Assembly (NCBI GenBank): GCA_021209875.1
Contig: JAGYVD010000006.1
Location: 1,116,001-1,180,000, forward strand
DNA: 64,000 nucleotides
Direction: 5' to 3'
Source: Rosellinia necatrix
Lineage: Eukaryota > Ascomycota > Sordariomycetes > Xylariales > Xylariaceae
The notes beneath the pieces are model-generated. The model saw only the letters and a program-made list of their open reading frames with translations, was not told where the DNA came from and searched no databases. Made by a program: the position numbers and the translations under genes. Of the stretch, positions 1-11,482 are shown one piece after another. The stretch's first letter is position 1, and every line of letters begins with the position of its first letter.

Positions 1-430
1 ACTATTTCTCAAGAGGGGCTTACCGGAAATGATAATAGATGGGACAATGAACAAGTGAAGTGCTTTATGTATTACATCTGGCGGGCTTATGCTGTCCTAA
101 AGCTCGCGAAAGTCGCCGTAAGCTTTGTGTAGGGGTCATTGTATCTTCCGAGTGCTGTAAATTTCCGTGAGCCCAGCCACAATGCAACATGCTAGACGAA
201 TCCGGAGCCTACATTAGGCCGATTCTTCGCTTAGATAAATCCTTACAACAGCTACTAAGGTACAAATAAAGTACCTGGCCTGCATACATAAAACGAATTG
301 GGACGCCCTCCAACTTTCGAGCTGGAAGAAACCTGTCACAGCTTCCCCCGTCATTGCCTTCCAACTTGTGTTATTCTATCCAACTACACCCTCTAGTAAC
401 TAACGGCGGGCATATCTAACCTAAGTTGCT
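1..430. other. Intergenic, upstream of first SDR
   Basis: No gene is recognised here. The stretch is the 5' flank of the plus-strand SDR starting at 431 and presumably holds its promoter. No clear TATA element or repeat was seen. Confidence 0.5.
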
Positions 431-1327
431 ATGGCTTCCGCACGTACTATTCTAATTACCGGCTGCTCAGACGGCAGTTTGGGGTCCGCCCTCGCTCTTG
501 CATTCCACAAAGCTGGATGGAAGGTATTCGCATCGGCTCGCAATACGGCGAAGCTAAAGAAGGCCGAAGAAGCAGGTATCAAGACAGTTCAGCTTGACAC
601 GCTCTCGGATGAATCAATCGCTAGCTGCGTTTCTCGGATAAAAGAGCTTACTGGCGGCTCCTTGGACGGTCTACTAAACAATGCCGGCGCCGGATACAAT
701 ATGCCGCTCCTGGATGTCGATGTTAACAAAGCACGTCAACTTTTCGACCTCAACGTCTGGTCTTTAATAAACGTCACGCGCGCCTTTCTACCGCTCTTGA
801 TGAAGTCGACTCATGGTGCCATAGTCGTTAACAATACGGCCTGCGCATCGGTGACGGCCGGCTCGATGCCCTTCTCCGGCGCATACAACGCCTCCAAGGC
901 GGCCGCCGCCAGTCTGACGGAAACTTTACGTCTCGAGCTGGAACCCTTCGGCGTCAAGGTCATCAACCTCATGACGGGTGGCGTGCGATCAACGTTTCAT
1001 AGCAACGTGCCCGACCCCACGCTCCCGCCCACGTCGCTATACAATGTGGCGAAAGAGCCTGTGGAGAAGGCCATGTCGGGCGCCGATGCCGTCAACGGCA
1101 GCGATCCCACACAATGGGCCGACGAGGTCGCCAAGGACCTGAGCAAGCGTAACCCGCCGCATTGGGTATGGAAAGGCAAATTCTCTACGCTCGTGCGCGT
1201 GGCTTCGCACCTACCCGTTGGGTCTCTGGATGGCTCTATGAAGGGCATGGTGGGACTGGACGTGGTCGAGAAAAAGGTCAAGGAGCAAGGGGGGCCAACC
1301 AACATTAAGATCAATTCACCGGAATAG
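431..1327 (+). CDS. Short-chain dehydrogenase/reductase, AYR1-like
   Basis: Single-exon gene for a 298-residue classical SDR, an NAD(P)H-dependent oxidoreductase acting on a carbonyl or alcohol. The N-terminal Rossmann fold shows the cofactor motif TGCSDGSLG at residues 10-18, NNAG at 83-86, a serine near 140 and the catalytic pair Y152/K156 in YNASK. The sequence most resembles the 1-acyl-dihydroxyacetone-phosphate reductase (AYR1-like) branch, which fungal clusters often recruit for tailoring. The length is normal and the ATG has a good context (ctATGg). It lies at the left edge of the PKS cluster, tail to tail with the MFS transporter. Its substrate cannot be read from sequence; membership of the cluster is inferred from position. 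Confidence 0.9.
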   Translation: MASARTILITGCSDGSLGSALALAFHKAGWKVFASARNTAKLKKAEEAGIKTVQLDTLSDESIASCVSRIKELTGGSLDGLLNNAGAGYNMPLLDVDVNKARQLFDLNVWSLINVTRAFLPLLMKSTHGAIVVNNTACASVTAGSMPFSGAYNASKAAAASLTETLRLELEPFGVKVINLMTGGVRSTFHSNVPDPTLPPTSLYNVAKEPVEKAMSGADAVNGSDPTQWADEVAKDLSKRNPPHWVWKGKFSTLVRVASHLPVGSLDGSMKGMVGLDVVEKKVKEQGGPTNIKINSPE

Positions 1328-1623
1328 TCTCGTATACGGGAAACATTAATAGATACCAATAGAGCTGCATAAAGCCACCATAGCCTCTTAAGAATATTTT
1401 TCAGTTGATGCTGTCGTTGAAATTGGGATGTTGTTTGACACGCGTCTTGGACTAAGGCGGTTGTCGAATGCGGTTTAGATGATGCGGATAAACAGAAGTG
1501 TGGTGGAACACGCGCGGCAATAGTTTTGAGATCACAAAACACAATTTAGAATCTAAATACACTATCCAAAATTTAACACTAACCGAGAAACATGCAGTAT
1601 CCGTTAAGGTCGCCTTCTAGTCA

Positions 1624-3521
1624 TCAGGCAGCGCCAGCGTTCTTGACGGCGTTTAGGTCTAGCTTCTTCCACGGTAAGAAGAAGGCTAGCAAAAAAGCAC
1701 CACCGACAACGGTAGTAGAAAGGATGAAGGTTGCCCTTATTCCTTCGAGATACGCGGCTAAAATACCGGGTAGCTCCTCTTCCGTGAAGACGTTACGCAG
1801 CTGCCCGGCGCCGGTAGCGAGCACCAGACTAGGATCTACCCCGGGCGCCGTGTCTGGCAGAGCGAGCAGCAAGGTGTTAACCAAGACCGCCTGCGAAGCA
1901 GCGACCCAGAAGGCGCCGCCTAAGGTTTGGAAGCAGAGCATGATCGCCGTAGCCGAGGATAGGTCGGCTGATCCCACGCTGACTTGGCCAACGATGACGG
2001 GAATCTGCAGTGCACCCCCTAATCCGAAGCCTGCGATAATCTCATAGCCGATCCATTTTCCAATTGAGGTGTGTATGTCAAACGTGTAACAGAGCCCACA
2101 GCCGAGGACGCCCACTCCCGCACCGAGTATCATAACCAGCGTTGATAGGCCGGTCGCGGAGATGAACACGCCGGCACCGAGGGCACCGGCCATGGCGGCG
2201 AGAATGAAGGGTAGGTTTTGAACACCCGATATAATAGGGCTGCTTCCTCGGATCGCCTGGAAGTAAATGGGCAGGTAGTAGATCATGCTGAAAAACCCGC
2301 CGGCTTGGATGATGGAGTAGAGTGCGGACAGGCCAATCTCCCGGCGCTTGAAGAGCCGGGGAACGATGATAGCTCGATCATCCTGCCACCATTCGCACAG
2401 GCCAAAGGCAATGGCGATCACGCCTACGCCGACCAAGAGTCCGATGACGACTGACGAAGACCACGGGTAGATCTGACCACCGTAGTTCACGGCCGTAAGG
2501 TATGCTATGATAAGGCCCATCATGAGGGAGGTCCCGAGAGGATCCATCTGCAGTAACCTCTCAGTGAGGCGCGCTTCCTGAGGCTTCGCATTCTCTGGGG
2601 GACGGAAAAAGAATACGATGATTACGACCGGGATGACACCGACTGGGAGATTGATATAAAAGCACCTATTCACAATGTCAGCTCAGTTCTCGCGCGGAGA
2701 TGCGTAGGAAGATGAAGTCGGGCTGTATGACATACCATCGCCAGCTGATGGTGCTGGAGAAGACACCGCCCAGCAGCGGGCCCAAGACGCTGCCAACACC
2801 GAAGATGGCACCTAGGAGCCCAGTGTATGAAGCTCTCTTCTTGGGTTCCGCGATGAAGGTGATGATACTGTATGAGCCGCACCCGACGCCCGCGGCCCCG
2901 ACTCCGGCTATGGCACGGCCTACGATGAGGGCGACAGAGTTCGGCGCGACGCCGCAGATGAGACTGCCAACCTCGAAGATGAAGATTGCCGTGAGGTAGC
3001 TCATCTTCAGAGGAAAGTATTTGTAGGTCTTGCCCCAGGTCGACTGGAAGCCGCCGGCCGTCATGTAGAATACCGAGCCATACCAGGACTGGTCTTGGAC
3101 GCCTCCGAACTCATCCGTGATGGATGGAATCGCCGTCGCTACGATGGTCTAAAAGGCAGCGTCAATTAATGTGCTGTTAGCATCTCGACCCTAAACATCT
3201 CATACACTCTGCGATGCATCTCCCCTAAGACTGAGCACTAACCATATCTAATGAAATCAGAAAGATGCTCGATACAAGAGCAGCGATAACGAGCCATAGC
3301 CCGAATCCGGTAGGGTAGTCGCCATCGTTTGCTGCCGGCTCTGGTGCGGGAGCCGAAGCTGGGCCATCTGCGTGCGAATTCACGGCCGCCGTCGAGGCGA
3401 GAGATAGTTGAGAAAGTTGGACATCGCCAGGGAGGGTATCTGCCGTCTGTGGGCGCCTTAGCTGGGCCTTGACGGGGGCATCTTGCCCTTCAGATGTTGG
3501 TTCTATCATTGCGTTCGACAT
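1624..3521 (-). CDS. MFS transporter, DHA2 (14-helix) family
   Basis: Three exons: 3243-3521, 2736-3148 and 1624-2665. The introns are 3149-3242 (donor GTTAGT) and 2666-2735 (donor GTATGT). Together they encode about 577 residues. After a polar N-terminal tail of about 65 residues the protein is a series of hydrophobic helices. It shows the MFS motif [11 protein letters not shown], rebuilt exactly across intron 1, and the antiporter motif [25 protein letters not shown] is rebuilt across intron 2. These are hallmarks of the drug:H+ antiporter-2 family. In a secondary-metabolite cluster the likely role is export of the product or self-protection at the plasma membrane. It is intact. Confidence 0.93.
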
Positions 3522-4486
3522 TCGAGAATCGCAAGCCTTCGTCTTGCATTCGCTTTAGCTGCTAGTTTCCTAGGGTTGGTTTCTCCCCACGGCTAATAAC
3601 TAACTATACCCCAAAAGTGACGAGTGGCAGCCCGGAATGCCTGCCCAGTCCTGCATGCTTAGACGGAGGATATCGGATGCCGCCCGCCTTCGCCTTTGCT
3701 CCGATAATAGCTACGATTTGATCCCCCGTGTCGCGATTGCGTGTTGCCGAAGGGGGCTGGAACAAAGCGCCTGGCTCTATGAGGGATCATACCAGACTCA
3801 TGCATGGTACAATGCTTGTAGAAAAATCAGTACCGCACCCGAACCCGTGCTCATGAGCCGATGTATTTGGCTTACAGGGGTTCGAAACTACATCGACGCC
3901 GGGGGGGCCTCGTTTAATCCGCACGCCATAATCCGGAGACATTTTGATTCCTGCAAGCCTCAAGCCTGCATGAGAGGCTCGTCGCGACGAGAGACAAAAG
4001 CAATGCACATATAGTATATGCGGACGGGTGGCTGTCATGTGCCCAATCGGCCACTTTCTGGCCTTGGCGGTGGAATGAGTTCGTCCGCCCCCCGTCTTTT
4101 TGCCCATCTCTCGTAGCCCGTGGCCCTTGCTGTGCCTCAGCCCTACAGACAAGTGGTGCGCGACGCGATATATGCGAAGGCCAATAGGCTTGTACCCCGT
4201 TACACTACCTCAAGGGATCACGATAGACTTCTCAGCTCCGCTCGGCATCCTTGGCCCGAAGTGGGCGCTTCTCCCGGGTATAGTCCAGACCTCGTCAGCA
4301 TTAGGTAACCGGATAGACTGGCTGCTGTACAGTATGGCCAGTCATGAAACGGACCATTGATTCATTGTGGTTATTCTGTACAGGATCATTACAATGCGTA
4401 TGGGTAATTACAACAATGCAGAGGAGGCCGTCGCTGGCCCCTCGTGAGCTCATACGAACGTGCTCCAGTCTTCAGACACAGTCGCA
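3522..4486. other. Intergenic, MFS transporter to SDR-A
   Basis: This is a shared 5' region between the divergent MFS gene (minus) and SDR-A (plus). Open frames of 60-125 codons exist on both strands but overlap each other and resemble no known family. A plausible bidirectional promoter. Confidence 0.45.
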
Positions 4487-5569
4487 ATGTCGCTAAGGCT
4501 CGAAAGCAAGGCCGCCTTCGAAGGGACGACCCTAGGCTTCCTATGCCGCCAATTCACGCGGCATAAGCCAACGCCGGCGACAATTCAGCTCGCCGACCAA
4601 GTCGCCATCGTCACCGGCAGCAATGTAGGCCTCGGGTTGGAGGCCTGCCGCCAGCTCCTCGAGCTTGGGCTGTCTCACTTGATCATGGCCGTTCGCTCAC
4701 AGGCCAGAGGCGACGCGGCTGCGCTAAAGCTGCTCCAGGAATTCCCAGACGCGAAAATATCGGTTTGGACTATCGATATGGAATCATACGGATCTATTGT
4801 CGCCTTCAGCGACAGGTGCAGGACCCTACCGCGCCTTGATATCGCTATTCTCAACGCCGGCATTATGAAATCGCCATTCACAATCGTGCCTGCTACAGAG
4901 CATGAAACGATGCTTCAAGTGAACTACCTCTCGACGGCACTGTTGGGGATCTTGCTGCTACCGATCCTCAAGGCGAGAAAAGGGGCTACTGGTAGTACGA
5001 AACCCCCGGTGCTCACATTTGTGGCATCGGACCGGGCATATCAAGTAGACGTCGAAACAAAAGGCCCTATACTACAGCAGTTAGACAGGCCCGAACACTT
5101 CACCCAGTTCGATTGGTATGGCAAGAGCAAATTGCTTTCCACGCTTTTTGTCACGAAGCTCGCCGAGTTGGTCGATGCCGACGATGTCCTAGTGAACATG
5201 GCGAACCCGGGAATGACCAAAGGCACAGAGTTTTTCCGCGGGGTTCCCTCGTTCATTCTTCCCATCATATCGCTCGGCCAGTTCCTGCTCGCAAGATCGA
5301 CCGAAGTCGCTGCCAGCATATACGTCGATGCGGTTGCCGCCCGTGGTAAGGAGAGTCATGGGTCGTTCCTTAGCGACTGGACGATCAAACCGTAAGTCAC
5401 ACATAAAACCACTTATACAGGCCCTAACGATACTAGATATCCTCTTATTTGCTATAAGCCAGAAGGGCGGAGGGTCAGAGACAGATTGTGGGAGGAGACC
5501 ATGACAGAATTGAAATTTGCTGGGGCCTCGAGCATCATAGAAAACCTAAAGAGTTCTACGAAGAAATAG
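4487..5569 (+). CDS. Short-chain dehydrogenase, retinol-dehydrogenase/WWOX-like (SDR-A)
   Basis: Two exons, 4487-5391 and 5437-5569, with a 45-bp intron (GTAAGT...ACTAG), encode about 345 residues. The first exon ends in TAA if the intron is overlooked. Splicing restores the family's C-terminal tail (YKPEGRRVRDRLWEETMTEL). Motifs: TGSNVGLG at 43-50, LNAG at 122-125, S181 and the catalytic pair Y211/K215 in YGKSK. An ATG 27 bp upstream (4460) is possible, but 4487 aligns with the start of the paralogue SDR-B. SDR-A and SDR-B share their intron position and phase, so they arose by duplication. The likely role is reversible oxidation of an alcohol or ketone on the polyketide intermediate. Confidence 0.9.
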
Positions 5570-6347
5570 CTATTATCCACAGACATGCGTGCTTTCTAAC
5601 GCAAATAGAGCTTTTACGTGATCGAGATATTTGGAGTTCGTTTTCATCTTGTTCATGTGCCCCTAATCATGTTTTACAATATACCGTGTAATGTAAGGGG
5701 CAATTAGGCTATGTATCGCCATCTTCTAGACTCTCAAAACTTTACTACGTTATTTTAGTCAAGCTTAGTAGGTATAATAGTAGGTGCATAGACGTCTAAG
5801 GTAACATGTCCAGAGCGTTGGGACGATCGTCTGTTGAGTTAGAGGGGGGGGGCAATAGCCGTTCGGTATACGGACTGATCTCCGACCAGGTACTCAACAC
5901 CGCACTGGTTGATCTGCACACTTACCTCTTTTGGATAGCTTAGGATCTCCCTCAAATACATTAGTATCTGAGTCAGATGCCAATAGACGCCCAGGAAACC
6001 GATGTGCCGCGTATGCCGTCACATCGATAATACCTGCGCACGAGGTCAGCTACAGAATGGCACCCCACGCACCTGCATGCCTCATGTATGCTACTGAACA
6101 TTGTACTCAGAGTGTACCTCGATGTTGGTACATGGTAGTACATCATTTTGACTCGGACGTGAAAGATGCATGTGTAACCTGCGGCTATCACTCTTAGACT
6201 GCTGATAGGTCTCAACATGCCAGCACTTTATAAATAACTACTACTTTATATAGGAGGCCTGAATGACTTTGAGCGAGTACCTATTACTTCCCTCAAGGCC
6301 ACGCAACGCCTTGCATTGCACTATTCATCTTCTATCTATCATCGGAT
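5570..6347. other. Intergenic, SDR-A to next SDR
   Basis: No coding sequence is recognised. It contains a G8 homopolymer near 5846 and the TATA element of the next gene. Confidence 0.45.
6229..6236 (+). promoter_or_regulatory. TATA box of the 6348 SDR gene
   Basis: A perfect TATAAATA lies 112 bp upstream of the ATG at 6348. Spacing and match are right for a fungal core promoter; no experimental support. Confidence 0.5.
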
Positions 6348-7434
6348 ATGCCGTCGTACGTGATTACAGGCGTATCGAAGGGCTTGGGGGTAACACAGCC
6401 ATGACAAATTATCAGAACAGTAGCTGATACGCCACTAGTTTGAGTTCCTCCGCCAGATCTCCCGGGAGCCGAGCAACACAGTCGTGGGCATCGTGCGCGA
6501 CAAGACGACAACGGTAAAGAAGGTGCAGGAGGAGCTGAGCGGAAGATCCAACATCCATATTCTGGAGGCTGACATCACCGATTACAACGCAATCAAAGTA
6601 AGATAACCTGCGCCGTCGGGCCGAATGCGGCACTGGCTAATTCGACGTTGACAGAGGGCTGTCGAAGACACTGCCACACTCACCGGCGGAACTCTAGATT
6701 ACCTTGTCGCCAACGCGGCCTATGTGTCACAATGGGATGCTTATGATCCCATCGGAACCCTGTGAGTCCACGTTTCAGTCCCTGCCCCGTGCCTCGGTAC
6801 CTATGAGAGACGCCTTGCTCACTTGGTGGGACGTAGTGGCAACAAGCCTCAGGAACTCGAAGACGATCTGCTCAGGTCGTTCAAGGTCAACGTGGTATCG
6901 AACATTCACCTATTGAATCAATTCGTGCCGCTCATCCTCAAGGGTCAAGCTAAGAAGGTGATCGTATTGTCTACTGGAAATGCGGACTTGGACCCGATCA
7001 GACTATTTGACGCGGACATCGGGGCAGGCTACGCCATCAGCAAGGCGGCGATGAACGTTGCAGTGGCGAAGTTTAGTGCCCAGTACAAGAAAGATGGTGT
7101 CCTCTTCATTAGTATCTGCCCGGGACTGGCCGATACAGGTCAGTTTGCGAATGGTAGGTCCCCCCCCTCCCCTCCCCCCCCCATTTGCGCGAACTATTAC
7201 CTGCACAGTCAGCTCTGAACATCGGATCTAACCATTTCCGCAGCAACGCCAGAGCAGCTTCAATCCGCGATGGGCCTGATGGGGAAGTTCCAGCAGTATG
7301 CACCTCATTTCAAGGGCCCGGCGCGCCCTGAAGATGCGGTGAGGGCCGTTATTTCTGTTTGGGAGAAGGCCAGCATTGAGAACGGGGACGGCGGTGCTTT
7401 CGTGTCTCATTATGGGAACAAGCAATGGTTATGA
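6348..7434 (+). CDS. Short-chain dehydrogenase, toxin-biosynthesis-reductase-like
   Basis: Five exons: 6348-6389, 6439-6597, 6655-6761, 6837-7153 and 7244-7434, encoding about 271 residues. The reading frame is preserved through all four introns. The cofactor motif TGVSKGLG (residues 7-14) is encoded by the 42-base first exon. The NNAG position reads ANAA. The catalytic residues are S148, Y168 and K172 (YAISK). The C-terminus, ending HYGNKQWL, is typical of a fungal SDR group often found in secondary-metabolite clusters. Intron 3 has a second in-frame acceptor at 6809, but the one at 6836 gives the family sequence. It lies tail to tail with BBE-A, 155 bp apart, and is probably a tailoring reductase or dehydrogenase. 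Confidence 0.88.
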
Positions 7435-7589
7435 GTGGTATGTGAAATTCGCAGGCCCGGGAGCTCTAAATTCTAAATAAAAATACACGAATAGAATTGC
7501 CCCCTTATAAAAAAAACCTCTAAGTAAATCTAGATAGCGCTCGCCCGAAGAAGGGTGGTTGGCTACCAAGTCGAAGGATAATCCCTGCT

Positions 7590-9406
7590 TCAATCCCGGA
7601 TGATGGGGTTGAACCACCGGAAGCGGTTCTGCGGGTCGTACTTGGCCTTCAGGCTACGGAGTCTCTGTAGGCGCCAAGGCTCGTGGCCATATAGGGCCTC
7701 GACGGTCTCATCGCCTGCCGCGAAGTTGACGTAGGTTGTTGGGCGACGGAGAGGTTGGCCTTGGTTCCACAAGTCGCGAGATTCATGAGCCCACTTTCTG
7801 GCGGCATCTTCCTTTCCCTCCGGCACGGGTGTGATGAAGTACCTGTTGTTTGTTAGATATTGAGGTCCTGACATCGAGAACATTTACAGCGAGTAACGTA
7901 CACAGGGAGATATTCGTCACGGTGCGGGAACGCCGACGACGCAGCGTTAATCGCCTGGGATCCTAGGCTGGAAAAGCCCTCGTAGTAAAGGCGCGCATTA
8001 GCGCCGATTTCGGGCTCCGTAACCAGCCTCTTGGTGAAGTGGTTATACAGCTGGCGTTGAGTTGTGACGTTGTAGGTCTGGAGGTTGGCGCTGGCTCCGA
8101 TGTATGGTAGCGAAGCACAAGATGCGCTAGCTGAGTCGGTTTCCTGAGCCACGAGCAGCTGGGGATATTCCACATCGCCCTGTTCGTTCACGACGGCTTT
8201 GATTTTGTTGAAGTCCGCGAGTAGCTTCTCCGCTTCCCCCGCCGGGCCGTCGTACGCGAAGGTCCAAAAGATCACGGGCTAGTAAACGGGTTAGACGGTG
8301 ACGTCCTCAAGGCTTGGCTTTCGAGAAGTGCATCAAGATATCTACTCACCTCCGTGCTACTGATGCTCGAATTGATTGAGATCTGGCCGAGGCTTGCCCC
8401 CATTCTCGCAGGTAGTTTCCCCATACCTTGGAGTTTGTTCAGAGCTTTGAACACGTCTTCAAGTTTGTCTTGGCGCCATAAGTAGTTGTGGTAGTGCCAG
8501 GTTGCTGAGCGCTGCGGGTATATCTTGATCTCAAAACTCGTGACAATACCAAAGTTATGGCCGGCACCTTTCATGGCCCAAAATAGGTCACTGTTGCTCT
8601 TATCGCTTACTTTGATAGTGGTACCATTCGCTAGGACAACGTTCATGCTGACGACGTTGTCACTGACTAGCCCGTGTTGCCCCTGCAGTCGCCCAAGGCC
8701 ACCACCTAGAGACAAGCCTCCGAACCCAACACAGCCGTTGGCCCCGAGGACTGGGAAATGTCAGAGACTTTAAATTGATAATGTAGGGCGACATTTGCCG
8801 TTTTAATATGAAATCGGCGACTCACCAGCAGTGTAACCTATTTCTCCGAGAGCCCCCAAGATCAAATCTGCGTATGCTCCTCCTTGGAGAAGTGCTGTCT
8901 TTTTATCAGGGCGGATGGTAATATTAGTCAGCTTGGAGAGATTTATTTCTATTCCCTTCATCCTAGCCACGGTGGTGCTCATGCCATGGCCTCGGGAATA
9001 CGCCAAGAAGTCGATGCTGTTCTGGTTGCAGTATTTGACCTAAATAGGCTTCGGATTAATCAAGGATCCTCTACAGAAGTGGGGGCACGTCGGTAAAACG
9101 TACAACTTTAGCAATATCCGATTCTTGTCCAACCTCCACTACAACCTGAATATCCGGCTTCGAATAAGTGTTCCATCTGTCAGTCGCCTCGCTGTATTCA
9201 TCGCTCGAAGGCCCAAAGATAAGTGAGCTGTTCGATATCAGCCGGCCAAGATCATTCTGGACCTGGTCTAAGGATATGACAGCAGGTGTAGATGGGCTTC
9301 TTTGAAAATAACGAGGGACGGAGATTTCGGGCGCGATAGGACTACCGGACACAACGGCCGAGAAGACCGCAAGCCCAAATCCCAAGAAGCGCAAAGATGT
9401 GCTCAT
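7590..9406 (-). CDS. FAD-linked oxidase, berberine-bridge-enzyme-like (BBE-A)
   Basis: Five exons: 9104-9406, 8826-9039, 8350-8750, 7902-8278 and 7590-7842, encoding about 515 residues. It begins with a likely secretion signal, then a PCMH-type FAD-binding domain and a C-terminal BBE domain with YVNFAAGD near the end. H119 in SRGHG and C179 in ANGCVG match the two residues that bind FAD covalently in this family (6-S-cysteinyl, 8-alpha-N1-histidyl), so bicovalent flavin is expected. Such enzymes oxidise alcohols or drive oxidative cyclisation using O2; fungal examples include solanapyrone synthase and oxidases of the flavoglaucin and pyriculol type. A TATAAA lies about 100 bp upstream. Exon 1 is 303 bases long, as in BBE-B. 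Confidence 0.92.
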
Positions 9407-9503
9407 GATTGCTACTGTATTATGTCGAAGGATATCGTGTGGTCCACTCCGTTGTCGCTATCTAAGCTGAACAAACCCGTCGGAGAGTTTAGCACTTCCA
9501 TAG

Positions 9504-9510
9504 CTTTATA
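9504..9510 (-). promoter_or_regulatory. TATA-like element of BBE-A
   Basis: The minus strand reads TATAAAG about 100 bp upstream of the BBE-A start codon. Confidence 0.4.
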
Positions 9511-10604
9511 GTCAACCAGTTTGCAAGCGATCACCATCGCCTGTGACCCCTGGACACGTAAAACACGTGGTGGCCCATCGCGCCGTCCTTGGGAATGAGA
9601 AAGGATTCCGATCCAACGGGTCGAACCCTGATCTTTGATTGGCCTTAGTAATCCTTCTCAGCTCTAGCTAGCTAATAATAGAAAGGTAGGGCTTTGCAGT
9701 GGCACATTTGCCATGTCCGAGCTGAAGTCCAGCTATGAACACGAGTCTCGTGGTTTTTTAGCCTCACGACATAGTAGCATGACGATATGCTGAGCATGAC
9801 GCGGCAAACTCAATGAGCCCATAACCGAATTACCTATACTATCCATCGTAAAATCCTGAGAACTGTTAACCGAGATTTACCAAAAGCGAAGAGATAGCTG
9901 ACCTGGACGAGCCGCAAACTAATCTGAACCGTCTGTAAAGTTAGCGGCGTGGTTGTGATATGAGAATGAAGTTGAGCGTTGGTTGAGTGTGGTTACAAAT
10001 GGTGCTTATTGGGCCCATGCATGGGTGCTACATCGCTGCATTGAGGCCTAAAACAGAAAAGCAGATGGGATTATGAACCCAAATTTCAGGCCTATCATTA
10101 TACAAGTACACTACAGCAGACCTAAATTTATCTGTGCAGTTAGATTCTATAGTGTAAACTGACCTATGAGAGCTATGAGAGGGCGTTATTTGGAATTCCT
10201 GCTGAGAAGGTTGGGGGCGAAGCAGTAGAGGGGCGATGGGTGACTGTGACTGTAAGATCTTCTGAACATCTGGCCATACTGTAGTCGTGTAGGTGTAGTG
10301 TATGCTCAATCAATGTCAATGCCATAATATCAATGTCATGCCACGGTAGTGAGTATCCGGAATAATATCGCCAGAGTTCTCTGTTTTCCCTCTTCTTTTC
10401 GTGACTGGCATCTCATAGCATGATCACATACGAATGGGAAGAAACCTTAACTCCCTGTGATAACGGTTAGGGGTGCCTTCCAGAAGGAAACGAATGAACG
10501 AAGCGACTTACTGTTTAGGCTCGATCTGGCTACGACAGGGGTCCAACACTCATGTGTGCCGTGCTTAGCTAGTGTGTGGGGGAGTAATACACTACAGCAG
10601 TGGT

Positions 10605-10646
10605 AGCCACATAAGCAGCCACATAAGCAGCCACATAACAGCCACC
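10605..10646. repeat. 12-bp tandem repeat, about 3.5 copies
   Basis: The unit AGCCACATAAGC occurs twice exactly, then once minus one base, then as a partial copy. Small minisatellite in intergenic DNA. Confidence 0.85.
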
Positions 10647-11482
10647 AGAGCCATTTGGTGCCCGTCTGGCGTTTCGGGCTAGCCCGTGCCGAACTTTATC
10701 AGATCGAAACTTGCAGCAGTTAGGTTAGTACACGCAGATGTGCTAGGCAGGATTCTGCGCTAGTTATGTATGTCGCTACCTCCATACGTAAGATGCTAAC
10801 TGCCCTTGATTACTTAAGTAAATAGTCTAATGCGGGTGAATAGGAATGCCTCGCTGCGACAGGGAGCTGTTCTCCCAGTTGGCTTTGTGTTGATGTAGTG
10901 TATCTCTAGGTATTCCACAAGTACAGCATTGCAGGCAAGGTGCACATAGTGTAGGAGCGCCTAGCCTGCCTTATCTTGGCTGACATGGACGACCCGAGTC
11001 GTGCGGCCCGGGGGAGCCCCCCTGAGTTGAGTCACGCAAGAAGGTATCCACTATAACTAGGTCCTTAACCTTAGGTAATTACCCCAGTATAACTTACCCC
11101 TCACTAACTAATACACGCCTCGACGTGCATCTATCATATGCAAATCATACGGACTATGCATAGACCCACAAAATCAGGGCATGGTTCCTACAGGGAATCC
11201 CTGTCCATCCGAGTTCTAGAATTGGTATCCACCAAGAGCAACAACGTGTTGAGGTACAGCTGAGTTCTCTCACACGCAAGAACTTTGCAGCATCGTAAGA
11301 TACACTGTATTATTCGGACGACGCCGTTGCCGACGAGAGTCATTTCATTAGCATGCTAAAAGCTCGAAAGAAAGACGCCGAAAATGTCGGCTTGAAAAAC
11401 GTAGATCATTAGTATGCATTAATTAGGGGATGATTTGTTTGTTTCTCTTAGATAAGCGATTCAAGTAAGACCCTTCGCCAAG

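Larger units (their letters stand above)
9407..11482. other. 2.1-kb intergenic region, BBE-A to cupin
   Basis: No gene is recognised on either strand. It holds the promoter of BBE-A at the left and a small 12-bp tandem repeat at 10605. Open frames are short and have no family resemblance. Confidence 0.45.

Noticed and set aside
997..1542. 181-codon minus-strand frame overlapping the first SDR
   Set aside because: Antisense to a clear SDR coding sequence and without recognisable features.
3840..3990. tRNA-like GGTTCGAAAC box
   Set aside because: No matching A box or acceptor-stem pairing is found upstream.
3637..4360. Overlapping open frames of 60-125 codons upstream of SDR-A
   Set aside because: Several frames on both strands overlap with no domain or splice support; chance open frames.
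10605..10646. CRISPR-like repeat
   Set aside because: Three contiguous 12-bp units without spacers in a eukaryotic genome; a minisatellite.
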